From NCBI GenBank assembly GCA_001655205.1, contig LPNZ01010302.1, forward strand, positions 1 to 53,423: a stretch of 53,423 nt of DNA. The letters are read 5' to 3'. The notes beneath the pieces are model-generated. The model was not told the origin of the DNA. It ran no database searches and saw only the letters and a program-made list of their open reading frames with translations. Positions 1 through 10,900 of the stretch are shown one piece after another (position 1 is the stretch's first letter; the number at the start of each line of letters is the position of its first letter). The translations under genes were made by a program, and so were the position numbers. This stretch comes from Lenisia limosa. Its lineage: Eukaryota > Breviatea.

Positions 1-1179
1 ACCCCAAACTCCCCTCAAAACAGAGCCCAGCCGACCAGCGCTCCACACCCTCGTTCTACGCCGGGTACCCCCGGTGCCGGCCGGCTGCCAAGCTTTCCGC
101 CGGCACATTCGGCTTCTCATCGCCACCATGCACACGTGCCAAGAAATCCGCTGACACCGTCGGAGGAAGGTGGGAGGGGGTGGTCAGGTTTCTAGACAAA
201 TGAATTGGTATTAAATCTTGAACCGTATTTCCTTCTCATAGCAGTTCTCACAGTATTCCCCACGCTCAGAAACTATTATCTGTCATATTATTAGCTTCGG
301 CCAGATACAACCTTATTTTTTATTTCTCGTTGCTATAATAGATCGTCTTACTAGCTGTTTGATTCTAGGTTTTTCTCTTATTTCCAACCAAGCATTTGAC
401 CCCCCCCCCCNNNNNNNNNNNNNNNNNNNNNNNNNNNNNNNNNNNNNNNNNNNNNNNNNNNNNNNNNNNNNNNNNNNNNNNNNNNNNNNNNNNNNNNNNN
501 GTGGTTACCCGGGTGTATCGCTCCCCCATTCGACCTAACTTCCCACCGGTCCGGTCAAGGCCGTCAACTCCCCCGGAGAATGATGGTGAGGGAAGCAGTA
601 ACCGCTCTACTGACTGGGGAGATATCAAGCTTTTATACAATTTGTCGTGGAATGGAAAAGAAAAAAAGGGTTTTTCAGGGTATCGTGACCAATTCATATG
701 AGGTTTCATATCCCCCTCCTGTTCAGATAGCTTCTAATTACTGGTCCCATATTTCATTTGGTATATGATATGAGAAATGCTTTTTTTGTACCACACCCTA
801 CATTTGCCCGATATTATGATCCTATCCCTTTCACAGTATGACACTTGCAGGAAACGAAAGTGACCCAAAAGAGGGAGGGCCAGTCGCAATAGACCCGCCT
901 AGCCCAGAACGCTCATCAACGCAATCTAAAGAAGCCTCCCATGACGTGGCGCCTATAGAGCCTTCTCCCTCTGAACTCCCGTGTCCCACTGAAGACCTCC
1001 CGGAATCCTCTCAGGTAATGTTGAACCTTGTTTCTCCGGTCTTTCCTCCAATGCAACCCTTCCTCGTTCTGGCAAAGAATTTATTCCCTTCTCAGAGAGA
1101 GGAAACTTCATGTCCATCGCCTGGCCAAAATGCGGACCATCCCCTCCTAGCAGCTTTGGACCGAATGTCATCGCAATAG
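1..1179 (+). CDS. 3' part of a Pro/Ser-rich protein gene (5' end outside window)
   Basis: I do not recognise this protein. Four exons can be joined: 1-169 (open from the window edge, phase 1 at its end), one ending at 585 whose start lies in the gap 411-500, 851-1014, and 1096-1179 ending in TAG. The 585 donor leaves a single G that the 851 acceptor completes to GGA, and the 1015-1095 intron (81 nt) is flanked by GTAATG and TTCTCAG, so the model is internally consistent. The encoded protein is rich in Pro, Ser, Arg and then Glu, with no domain or membrane segment, and looks disordered. The 1015-1095 intron is a multiple of three without a stop, so retention would add 27 residues in frame. A separate short gene starting at ATG 838 is an alternative. 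Confidence 0.45.
294..336. repeat. Dispersed repeat, copy 1
   Basis: About 43 nt starting GCTTCGGCCAGATAC and ending TTGCTATA. A second copy with three mismatches lies at 33524-33566. Both copies sit shortly before an assembly gap (74 nt here, 11 nt in the second case), which suggests the end of a longer unassembled repeat. Confidence 0.7.
411..500. other. Assembly gap after poly-C
   Basis: Run of 90 N directly after ten C (401-410). It hides the 5' part of the exon that ends at 585. Confidence 0.95.
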
Positions 1180-1834
1180 ATACGATTTCTTTTCCTTATT
1201 TCTTCATACATTAATTTTGAGTGTATTTATGGTTTAGCTTGGGTTGTGCGATTGCGATAGAGGAACCAAGGAACCAAGGATCGCTAACAGGGGCCTCCGC
1301 TCCCAGGAATTAATACATTGGTGGTGTAAGGGGTGTAAGGCAAGGTATCACAAAATGTGCAAAACTTGAAAGAAAACAACACTGTATTGAACAGACAGAC
1401 AGACAGATAACAATTGGATAACAAACAGACAAACAGATGATTTGCAGATGATGGGTGAGAGAAATGGAGAGCAATTGGAGAGGTGGACATGAAAGATGTT
1501 AACCGAAAACCGTGCCGAGTTATTCGGGCCGGGTTCGGTTCGGTCCATTCCGCAGCCGCGATCCGCGGGAAACCCACAACCTGCCTGTGTCCTGGTTTGC
1601 TTGCTTGTTTGTTGTTTGTTGATTGCTGTTGTTGTATATCGGTTGTATATTGCAATTTCACAATACAAAACCCTTGAACTAAACCTTCCACCCATCCCTT
1701 CATGTTTTTTTGTAAGGCAATTATATCCTGTGAAACGTACCGTGTTTAAGTTACAAAAGAGAGGCGAGTAGGAACTCAGGAAGCCTACAGAGCAATTTTC
1801 TCCTGACCTGTGGTTACCTGGCTATTTGGGCATT
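1180..1834. other. Intergenic region upstream of the giant gene
   Basis: About 655 nt without a supported exon. It holds an ACAG-type microsatellite (about 1393-1437), a CCGCG/CGCGG near-palindrome (about 1556-1569), a short GGAACCAA duplication (1261-1280) and T/G-rich simple sequence (1590-1640). The promoter of the giant gene must lie here, but I see no recognisable core promoter element. Confidence 0.5.
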
Positions 1835-1913
1835 ATGGTGCCGGCATTATTGCTAATAAGCTTAATATGCACGTTGTTGGGTGCTGGAGCCGTTTTTGTT
1901 GAGCCACTTCAAG
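1835..1913 (+). other. Exon 1 of the giant gene: signal peptide and start codon
   Basis: The ATG at 1835 opens 26 codons beginning MVPALLLISLICTLLGAG, a short N-region followed by a strongly hydrophobic stretch and small residues suitable for signal peptidase. The donor (AAG|GTTGAG) leaves one base. Intron 1914-1949 (36 nt, with GTTAACCCAATGTAG at its end) joins it to exon 2 at 1950-2053, which continues as EEFLDFKQF and ends in phase 0. The joint frame of exons 1 and 2 (183 nt, 61 codons) supports this start. The exon is too short to be found by ORF length alone. Confidence 0.75.
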
Positions 1914-4900
1914 GTTGAGACTCATAATTGTGCTGTTAACCCAATGTAGAGGAGTTTCTCGACTTTAAGCAGTTTCAATCATTCAAAAAGGGGCTTTCAT
2001 TCTCCTTTGACGGCAGTTCAAACTCTTTTCAACATAGCGGAAGAGCCTTGAAGGTAGGTCCTGGTGTTTGCTGTTCCTGTTCACTCACTGTGGTGTCTGA
2101 AAAAGGCCTTTTTTGTTCACTTTATCCGTTGTCCATAATGATGAGCAAGGCCATATGAGGTGGTCATCTTATAGCCATCCAATATTGATCACACCATATG
2201 ACACCATATTTTATCGCGTTTTCTATTTTCCTGTGGTCTCTGTTTTTTAAGTTTTCCAGGTTGCTTACACCTCTGTCTATCTTGAGAATGCTGTTGTCAC
2301 TTTATCGGTTAGGGGGAGGGGTCTCAAAAACTCAATGCTCAGTTTGTTTGCCTCGGTCTTCACCCCGTAGAGTCACATCTTCGAAACCATCACCGACTCT
2401 CATCTCCATTTCAAAAACGTCACTTTCACAAGTGCTGAAAATGGTGAGCCTAACTCAATCAAAAAGCCATTCCATATCCTTTGCATTCTGCTTTTTATAA
2501 GTCTGAGATAAAACCACTCTGAGGGAACTCAGTTCGTTGTGCAGTTAACTTGTTCAGCCGAGGTCTTCAATACGACCCTCCCCTCCGGCCTTCTGGCCCA
2601 AACTGTGTCTAATTCGGTTGGCCAATCGGTTTAATTTTCACCTCGTCGCATCCCAATTAAACTTTATACAATTTATATGTTATATCCAAACTTTATACAA
2701 TTTATATGTTATATCCTAACTTTATACAAGAAAAATGATCTTCATATCACAACAAAAACTGCCTTCAGGGTTAGAGGTTTTTTGTGTTGGTGAAGTTGGC
2801 ATAAGTTTTATTCTCCAGACCATCACCTTTGAGTCATGCCGAGTTGTCTTGGCGTCAGGAGTGGGAGAAGCAAATGTTGCAATGGTTAGTTGGGATTTGA
2901 TTATGACGAGATGTGGAGGGAATGTCAAGCTTATTTTTCTCACCTGTTGTAGTTCCAACATTTCCAAGGAGATTTAATCATTATCTCTTCCATTTTCTCG
3001 CTCTACTCCAATGAAACTTTTTCGGTAAGGGAGGGATGCTATTTCAACTTGAAGGGATTTCCCATCTTTGGCCGTTCGGGTGTCAATACTTGCATAACAC
3101 AACAGGGCTCTAATGATGGAATTGCGTCATCGTTCCGAGAGGGTTCTTCCGTAACTATCGAGAAATCTTTTATGAGGGTAGGCGCTGTGTTGTTTGCGGT
3201 ATCAGCTGCCTATCATAGTGAAACATTATTCATGTAGTATTGTATCCATGCTTATCAGAGCATCTTTCGACTCAACCCATTTAGATGAACGCGCGCGGCG
3301 GATCACGGGCTTATTTAATCGGCCGCAGTCTGAGTGCCACCACAGTTTCTGTCACTTCCGCCTCCCTCCCCCTTTATGGGGCTGATGCCATTCGTCTCGG
3401 TGCTGGGGGGGGGGGGATGACTCTGTTTCAAAGAGGCTAATACCTCGATAAATACCGAATAACTGACATATCTTTGTTGACCATAGATCTAATTGCTAAC
3501 AAAATCTGAACGAAAAGCTGTCTTTTCTTGCACGTGCTAAATATTCATTTCGTTTCAATTTCCCGCGCATTTCCATTGCTTCTCACCCAATAGGTCTCAT
3601 GGGTACTCTTTCGAGTTCGTCTCTTTCAATATCCAGCACATCTTTCAAGGTCAGCTTGGTCGCGCTGTTGGTTTTGGAGATGCATATTTGAAATTCAAAT
3701 ATATATGTCAAGACAGACAGCAATGTTAGATTAGCAAACCGTGGAAAGACTCGAACGTGTGGCTGGTGCAGGAATTACATTGAATGTATCAGTGTATCAT
3801 GTTATTCAGCATTATAATGTAATGCCCACTGACTCTTCAGCACTTTGCCGAGGGACCTATAGGCGGTTTAGTCGAAACGCTCAGTCGCTCTTCAGTCTCT
3901 GTCAAGTCATCAACTGTATTGGGGTTCTGATGTGACTGTGTCTGCTTTGCCTTAAAAAAAGCGCAATTTCTCCAATTCTGTGTACAAATTTCTGCGACCT
4001 CCCTCCCCAGCTATCTACACAAGAGAACTTACCTCCCTCCCCAGTTAACCGGTATTATTTACCTCCCTCCCCAGTTAACCGGTGTTACGAACGCACACGA
4101 GTCCCTTTATCTCATTTCGTCGTCTGTGGAATCGTCAATCGTTTCTCTCAAGGATTCCGCTTTTTCAGTGACAGCGTATGACAGTATTCTGGTGAGCAGG
4201 TGCAAAAAGGATATAATACATGTATATGTTTCTTTTGACATGTTTCCCTTTCGCTTTGTTGACCGATAGGAACGATCTTCTGGCCTGGTTCTGGACCTTG
4301 ATAGCAAGTCCTCCCTGAGTGTTCTGGATTCCACCGTTGAAGTAGGGGGCTACAGATGGTTCACGCATCCGGGTTATTATCTATCTCGTCAACACCTGAC
4401 ATTATCTATCTCGGCAACACCTGACATTATCAGGTCAACGCCCTGCTTAACAGCACCGAAATTGGTGTCATAGCCAACAATGTTGCGGGTTCTGTCAGGT
4501 ATGTGGGCTTGACCCATCGTATCACATTCCAACCCCACTTTACTCAAACTAGTTTGACGAATGTGGATATCAGCGGTCTGATACAACCCGAACTCTCTTG
4601 CGCCAGCGCTATTTTCGCGTCCCTCAACCTCACGCACAACATTGCCATTAACGAGGTTTCCATTGCTGCCGTCTTCGACAGGGAGTCTTCTGATGCCGTT
4701 GTGGCTGGAATCGCATGGTTTGTGGTCTCTTTTATTTTGGTGTATCTCAACAGCTGTGAGGCAAATGATTAATGATTATATTCTATGAAGGGTATTGATA
4801 AATTATCCTTGTGAAAGTGCTGGGTTTGATAGATTATCCTTGTGAAAGTGCTGGGTTTGATCGATTTTCCTTGTGGAAGTGCTGGGATTTTTTTCACCGC

Positions 4901-7900
4901 CCCAGCTCTGCAGTGGAGACCAACGCCAACGCCACCATATCTGGTCAAAACGTAAGCCTAATGTTGTGAAATTCAGATGCCGTCCCAGTTTCCTAGTAAC
5001 TTGTTGATTAATTGGAGCAACTGACGCTCCAGGTCTTTTTGAAGTCCAACAAGGACCTGAAGGGGACTCAGGAGAATTCCTCTGTTCTCATTGTTGAGGG
5101 GCTTGAATTGTGGGTTCCGGGCTAAACTCTCGATATTTAGTTTTTGATTAGAGTGAAGCTCTTTTGGTGAATTTCTTGCTAACCAATATCTTTGAACCTC
5201 AGAGCTACCCTTTAATCTAACCCTTGTAGGTATGCTGGGGAGGCACGCAGAAAGCTGTGTGCACAGAGTTGTAAGGCAAATNNNNNNNNNNNNNNNNNNN
5301 NNNNNNNNNNNNNNNNNNNNNNNNNNNNNNNNNNNNNNNNNNNNNNNNNNNNNNNNNNNNNNNNNNNNNNNNNNTTTTCCTCATGGGGATAATTGTAGAT
5401 TTTTCATTACTTTAGGATCACCAATCTCGACATTGAAATGTCAGTCCTGACGCACTCGGCTATCAATCCCGACGCCAAGTCCCAAGCTACCGTTTTGGTA
5501 GGAGCTTGTGGCTTGATATTGTTCTTCTTTTTGACTTTTACCGGACCAAATGGAGCACCTAATCTTGTAGTTCTCAGACGAGATAACTCAGAAATTCCTT
5601 GATAAAACTGCACCATTCGACTTCGACGCTGAGGTTTGCGGCATTTTGAGTGAAAAAGGCTTTTACGGATCTCTCAATTCCTCACCCTTAAGTCGTGGTT
5701 TGCCTCCTACGATGCTGTGCGCGCCTTTTCTCCAGGTCAGCATTGAGATGTTGCTATTTCCTTCCTCATCAATTCTGACCCTCCTAGGCGCAACTGTTTA
5801 CGCCTCAACCTGTTCTGAGTTGGTGTCAATGGCTCCGAACACCATTGTTGAACTTTCTTCCAACATCGATTGCTGGGGCTATTCTCTCGACTCAACCATC
5901 CTGGTATGTTTTATGGACAGCTGTAGCCAGATCTTCCGTCGCCTTTTACCCCCAGGGAGACTACGCTATTACTGGTATCCTCGGAAACGGGTTTACTGTC
6001 GACGGACTCACTCTCAACGTTTGCAGGTCGTGTCGTCTTTTGCTCTCATTTATTGAATCAGAATTATCTCTGTTCTTTTTGTTTGAAAGATGGTATTGTT
6101 TCCACACCATTTTTTACGCATTTCATATCTCAGGGACCCCTTGTCTCCTTTGTCGGAAGATCTAGCATTGTGCTCGTGCGTTCTGTTACTTTCACCAACC
6201 TCCAAGGTGTGGTTGGTTCGGAGTATATTGTATCTCTTGATGTCTCCTTCTTAATCGTTTCAGTTGAAAGCACTGATATGCCAGCTCTTTTTGTTGGAGA
6301 AGTTTCAGGCGGATCTGTAAGGGGGGGGGGGNNNNNNNNNNNNNNNNNNNNNNNNNNNNNNNNNNNNNNNNNNNNNNNNNNNNNNNNNNNNNNNNNNCAT
6401 GATTTGCAGTTTGTGGACCTGACTTCAGTCACTGTCACGAACCCGATATCTCTGACCACATCTTCGGAAGTGTTCGGAACCTTTGTCGGTTCCGTCGGTA
6501 CCTCATCGGCTGTCATGGCCATCAACGTCAATGCCGATATTGTCGTCACTCAGGCTGCTGGGGTAGGCTGCAATTGAAGTTTACTTTCATGCAAAATAAT
6601 GTTTGCAAGTTTTTTGTTAAAGAGTAGATGACTCAGAGATAATCTGGAGACAAACGGTTCCTCTTTCTGATTCTGTGTGCAGTGAAACAGTCTTTTCTTC
6701 TCACCCATCTCAGTCTTTCAACTCGACTGGTGGTGTCGTTGCCGCTGCCTCAAATTCTCTCGTTATGTGCGTCTCATCCAACATTAAGGTGACAGGGATC
6801 TTATCAACCGTGGCCCTTAATGATATCCCACTTACCGATTCAGTTTGAAACGCTCTCAGCCTCGACCTACAGTGGCGGTGTTGTCGGCCTAGCTGAGTCT
6901 TCAGCTCTCAGGGTGCGCTGGGGAATGTCTCAAATAACACATACTATATGACAAGCAAACACTCGCACGAGACGTAACCTAGCTTGCAACTGACATTGAA
7001 GACTGTCTTTGTGGACGTGGAGTTGACAGTTCCGAATGCAAAGGTTGTTGGAGGACTCGCCGCGTCCCAGGCCACAGCCGTGAGGGGGTGAAACTGTTTA
7101 ATCAATGTCAATATCATAATGATACAATTTTGGGATATTATCTAACATAAAGAGCTGCCTCACAGTCCCAGACTGACGCCTTCATCTCCCCTCCTGCCGA
7201 CATTGCCTCGGCCTATATTTCAGCCTACTACTGCAACGTCATCGTCGTTGCTGATGGCACTAGCCTTGAGGTTGGGTTATCTGCAGTTACAATGGATGAG
7301 TATTTTCGAGAAATATATGTATTACTACATTGATAAATGTAGCGAACCTGACTGTTGCTCACACCTTTAGGCATTCGGCGGATTGACGTCATTCTCAGCT
7401 GGACAAGTGCTGGTTGAGGCTGTGACTATCACTGCGACTATTAACGTGGGGAAGGGTTGCGCTTGGCTTTCCATTTGCATTTTTATCGGATTCCACCACT
7501 TTTAATTGTTAAACTTTTTCTAATACATCGCAATATTTAGTGCCCACTTTTCTATCCATTCACAATGGGTTGCACAATGACCCCCTCAGACGTCCGAAAC
7601 CACCACACACGTTGCCGGTGTAGTAGGCCGCTTGCAAGGCGACAGTGAAGTGTCCGTTGTGTCCTCTGAAGTCAGTCTCACCGTTTCAAGCGGAGCAGTG
7701 GTGGGTGTCCAACTGCGGACCGGGGTTTTTGTGTGCATTAAATATTGTTTTCCTAGGCATTAACATCTCACTCCCCTTCCAGGCCCCTTCACCTTCCATT
7801 TTTGGAGGTTTGATTGGTGATGCTCTGTCCTCAGAGTCGCAATTCTCGTTAAAGAAGAACCTTATCACTCTCAATGGAGAAATCGTGAGGGGTCATTCTC

Positions 7901-10900
7901 ACTGTTTTGTGATATTTCTGTTCTTGAGTAAGGCAGTGTAACGCTTTAGGCATTGGAAAAGTTTGGTGCTGTATTTGGACAGGTGACATTGTCTACATCC
8001 TCCAGTCTCTACAGAACATCCATCTTCGGAACTGTGACGGTGAGCTACTATACCAAGGAACATGACGTAACAGTCCTTTTTGTCGGTGAATACTGACCAC
8101 TCCAGCACACTGCCAGCAGCGGATCCGCAGCAATCTTCTCGCCAACTGTCCTTCTTCACAAGGGGCCCACACGCTATACCATTTATTTTGGATGGAAGCT
8201 ACCTCTTAGCGACGACTCCGTCATGAGTCATGTAGTGTCACAGGTCAGGGCTTTTGGTTCCTTGTTCGTCACGCAATACTTCGTTGTCTGCAAGCTTCTT
8301 GCCAGCATTGATTAAAAATACATAATATTATGTGTATAGAATTGATTTAAACATATTCACGTTCTCAGCTCTCCATCACCTCTTCGGGACCCGTTTCAGT
8401 CTTCGCCGACTCTATTGAGGTGAGTCATGCCATCTCTATTGAGGTAGTCATTAAACAACATAATGCAGAGAATGACAGCATAATTATCTTAATACTCTTC
8501 ACCCCACCCAGCCCCATGCCACTAGCCCCTCTTCGGAGCTGTCAGTCAACTATATGAGTCTCAAGGCCCTAACCGGCCTTGGCACCCCCACGTTTATTAA
8601 CTCAACCTCTATCGCCGTGTCCATTAAACGCGTCTTTGTGTCCGGAGATATGGCATCCTACAACGGAGTCAGTGTTGTATGCTGGGCTATTGACTTGGCA
8701 CAACACACCGTAACCTCTGTAATTACTTGCCTCTATATAATAAGGCTAGTAATTGAGATTACCATAAATGACGTGTAAGCCACATAACTGATTGTAACCT
8801 TTAGGACGCCCGGTCGCCTTTAGAACTGTTCACTTCCGATGCGGCAGTCTTCGCCGATTCTGAATTCGGGGTTTGGTTTAACCAAGGTTGGGGGGGGGGG
8901 GAAGTTCATGTTGTGAACAGCCTTTGAGGCGATCTAACGATCCAGCTGGGCGGGTTGTCCCGATGCTCACTGGACTCGGCTTTTTGACTGTAACGAAATG
9001 TGAGGACTTCGCCACCCCCGCTGCCTACTACGAACTTGCAGTATGCAGGGCGGTGGTGGTTTGATATCTTTGTAGCAGTGGTGTGGACGGACTCTTCCCA
9101 CAAAACCCCGACTACTTCCTATTTCTTGGCGATGTTTTTTATGATACCTTCTCCACATGACCCTTTAGGCTGACATCGACTGTTCAGGCTACATGGGAGA
9201 GTTTGCCAAGGTTTGAGGAGTAACCCACGGATTATTGCTATGAAAATTATAGCTGACGTAAGTTTGATACATTCGTTCTTGAATTTGATTGTTTTCAGGC
9301 ATACGGCTTTTTCTCAATCAATGGAAATGGACATGAGATTTCCAATGTGCTCTTGACTCCAGGAAAGGTTAGGTCTACTCTTTTTTGGAGCCCTTTGCAC
9401 CCTTTGCACCCTTTGCATCCCCCCCATTCTTACTGACTTAGCACTTCATCGATTCCGGTTCCTACAGCGGATCCTTCAAGGAAATGACGTTCTCCAACCT
9501 CACAATCCAATGTGAAAAGGCGTCCGATTGTGGAATGTTCTCCGTTATCGATGGCGATGTGAGTTGAGGGCTGATTTTGATTCATTGAATGATATTCGGA
9601 CAGTTGCAAGGGTCTACTTTGGGGACAGAAGAAACGCTCTCTGACAGGGTATTTTGGCGTCATTTCTTCCAGCGCAACGAGGGGACCTACATCAGGATCA
9701 GTGACCTGACCATTCCAAACGCCCAAGTCATCGGGCTTGACGAAGATGCAAATTGTAGGGAGGGTGGGTGCAGATGATTTCGTTCGTGGCATTTTCCACC
9801 ATTACCTTGTAGTGATGCTTTTCTCCAACGAAGTTACTGCCAACGAGATTTCAGTTAAGAACTCCCTGATAACTGTGGACTACCAGGCGATCCAGGTCAG
9901 CGTTGCCTTGTAAACTCATAATTGACGTTACCCATGATGAACGGTGGATTATTTGGCTCAGATGCCATCATTGATATGTGCAAATAGCCTTTTAACCATT
10001 TAGACTGGAGAAAGCTCTTGTGCTTTTTTCTAACCCATTTAGACTGGAGAAAGCTCTTGTGCTTGTTTCGGCTTCAGTATGGTCGAAATTGTGGACATTG
10101 ACAAAACCATTTTTGACGTAAGCAAGGCTATTCTTGTGATGGCATAGTACAATTTTGGGTGCTATACCTATTGCTGATCTTACATCATGCTAACACCTCA
10201 GTCAACCTTCTCTGGCTGCTACAGTATGGCCTCGACTTTCAACCAAATCAATGCTAATGACTTGGTTGTGTCCAACTCTAGTTTCACTGTAGGCAAGACC
10301 GACAACTTTATCAATTTTGTTCAATCTTGTGATGTTCCCCCCCCCCCCCGCTTACCGTGNNNNNNNNNNNNNNNNNNNNNNNNNNNNNNNNNNNNNNNNN
10401 NNNNNNNNNNNNNNNNNNNNNNNNNNNNNNNNNNNNNNNNNNNNNNNNNNNCCATCGGCGGAGTCGCCAAGAAAATTACCAGGACCAAATGTGCGGAGGG
10501 GGGTTCTTTGTATTTGTGACTTGGGTTTCTCTCCTGGCCCTTTGACTTTGCTTCAATTGTGAGGGAATTTGTTCACGAATCATTGATAGTGTTTCTGTCA
10601 GCCAAGTACCCCATTGCCTTACATTGCAGATGTGACCTTCGAGAGCGTTACGGTTGAAGTGGAAGCCAGTGGTGACATTCTCCAGTTTGGTGAGGGGGTC
10701 TATGGTAGCTCCTCTGCTAAACAAAAACCATTATCTCGATAAACTCCACGTTTGCATTTCTTACTTAGCGCAGGGTCCCTTGCCGATACGGCCGATGTCT
10801 ATTGCGACGAAGTAGTTGCCCTTCGAGTTGATGTTGGCATTATTGGGGTATTGGTTTCAGACAAAACGGCCATGCTCCTATTTTCTTTGACATTTCTAGT

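Larger units (their letters stand above)
1950..5616 (+). other. Giant gene: N-terminal beta-helix block
   Basis: About 18 short exons, for example 1950-2053, 2260-2307, 2371-2443, 2558-2616, 2819-2884, 2953-3024, 3106-3177, 4075-4190, 4553-4720, 5416 on and 5569-5630. They encode alternating small/hydrophobic strands rich in Ser, Thr, Val and Asn. Typical phrases are HLHFKNVTFTSAEN, FQGDLIIISSIFS, GPIGGLVETLSRSSVSVK and LTNVDISGLI. The GLVxxxxxS motif is GLUG-like and the pattern fits a right-handed beta-helix. The 5282-5374 gap may hide one exon. The join between 3177 and the exon near 3331 does not keep frame with the acceptor I chose, so a small exon is probably missed there. Confidence 0.6.

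Noticed and set aside
1284-1703. Minus-strand open frame of 139 codons
   Set aside because: Encodes low-complexity sequence from microsatellites; no splice or domain support.
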